From assembly GCA_009704285.1 (NCBI GenBank), contig WLEM01000001.1, positions 1 to 16,439 of the forward strand: 16,439 nucleotides of DNA, read 5' to 3'. Both the position numbers and the translations under genes were made by a program. Origin of the DNA: Actinomycetota bacterium (GTDB taxonomy: Bacteria; Actinomycetota; Actinomycetes; Nanopelagicales; Nanopelagicaceae). A model generated the notes under the pieces. The model ran no database searches. It saw only the letters and a list, made by a program, of their open reading frames with translations, and was not told where the DNA came from. Below are positions 16,411-16,439 of this stretch, in pieces (position 1 is the first letter of the stretch; the number at the start of each line of letters is the position of its first letter).

Positions 16411-16439
16411 GTGAATCTTGCCTTTTATATCCACATTCC
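16411..16439 (+). CDS. hemW: HemW (radical-SAM haem chaperone), first codons only
   Basis: A GTG directly after the lepA stop opens a frame reading VNLAFYIHIP up to the end of the window. 'YIHIPFC' is the conserved start of HemW, formerly called HemN-like coproporphyrinogen oxidase, and lepA-hemW is a very common gene pair. AAGAAG inside the end of lepA can serve as the ribosome-binding site. Only nine codons and two bases are present, so the call rests on this short motif and the neighbour. Confidence 0.75.

Noticed and set aside
1..16439. CRISPR arrays, insertion sequences, prophage, toxin-antitoxin or biosynthetic clusters
   Set aside because: No direct-repeat arrays, transposase or integrase motifs, or matching gene pairs were seen. 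Nearly all bases are covered by recognised genes.

Overview
The window looks like a chromosomal segment of an AT-leaning actinobacterium. The best guess is a freshwater Nanopelagicales/acI-type organism. Three things point there. The gene order recA-recX-miaB-miaA-dapF-hflX and the later run comEA-comEC-holA-rpsT-lepA-hemW are both typical of Actinobacteria. Genes are packed with very short gaps or overlaps. Codon use favours TTA, AGA and AAA, unlike most high-GC actinobacteria. The lineage is inferred from these features and was not checked by database search.

Region 1 (1-5307, + strand) is a compact housekeeping run: the 3' end of recA, recX, miaB (tRNA ms2i6A37 methylthiotransferase), miaA (tRNA i6A37 prenyltransferase), dapF (diaminopimelate epimerase) and hflX (ribosome-associated GTPase). 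miaB/miaA, miaA/dapF and dapF/hflX overlap by 1-4 bases (ATGA, TAATG and GTGA junctions), so they are almost certainly co-translated. MiaA and MiaB act in succession on A37 of the same tRNAs.

Region 2 (5297-10006, - strand) is the accessory part: five tightly coupled genes that read as a trans-4-hydroxy-L-proline catabolic operon. In transcription order they are a DAO-type FAD subunit, a small [2Fe-2S] subunit, a second FAD/[2Fe-2S] subunit (together a heteromeric D-hydroxyproline dehydrogenase), a DapA-family pyrroline-4-hydroxy-2-carboxylate deaminase, and a proline-racemase-family 4-hydroxyproline 2-epimerase. The encoded route is trans-4-L-Hyp to cis-4-D-Hyp to pyrroline-4-hydroxy-2-carboxylate to 2-oxoglutarate semialdehyde. 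The last enzyme (semialdehyde dehydrogenase), a transporter and a regulator are not in the window. The operon ends tail-to-tail with hflX, overlapping it by 11 bases.

Region 3 (10007-13220, + strand) starts with a 71-base divergent intergenic region, then a small two-helix membrane protein of unknown function, comEA and comEC (DNA uptake). The comEC reading frame is clearly coding upstream of its first ordinary start codon.

Region 4 (13196-16439, + strand) holds holA (DNA polymerase III delta subunit), a stem-loop plus candidate promoter, rpsT (ribosomal protein S20), lepA (EF4) and the first codons of hemW. No RNA genes, insertion sequences, CRISPR arrays, prophage genes or integrases were seen. 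I found no clearly undescribed system. The points most worth checking are the hydroxyproline operon, its probable leaderless start, and the comEC start.
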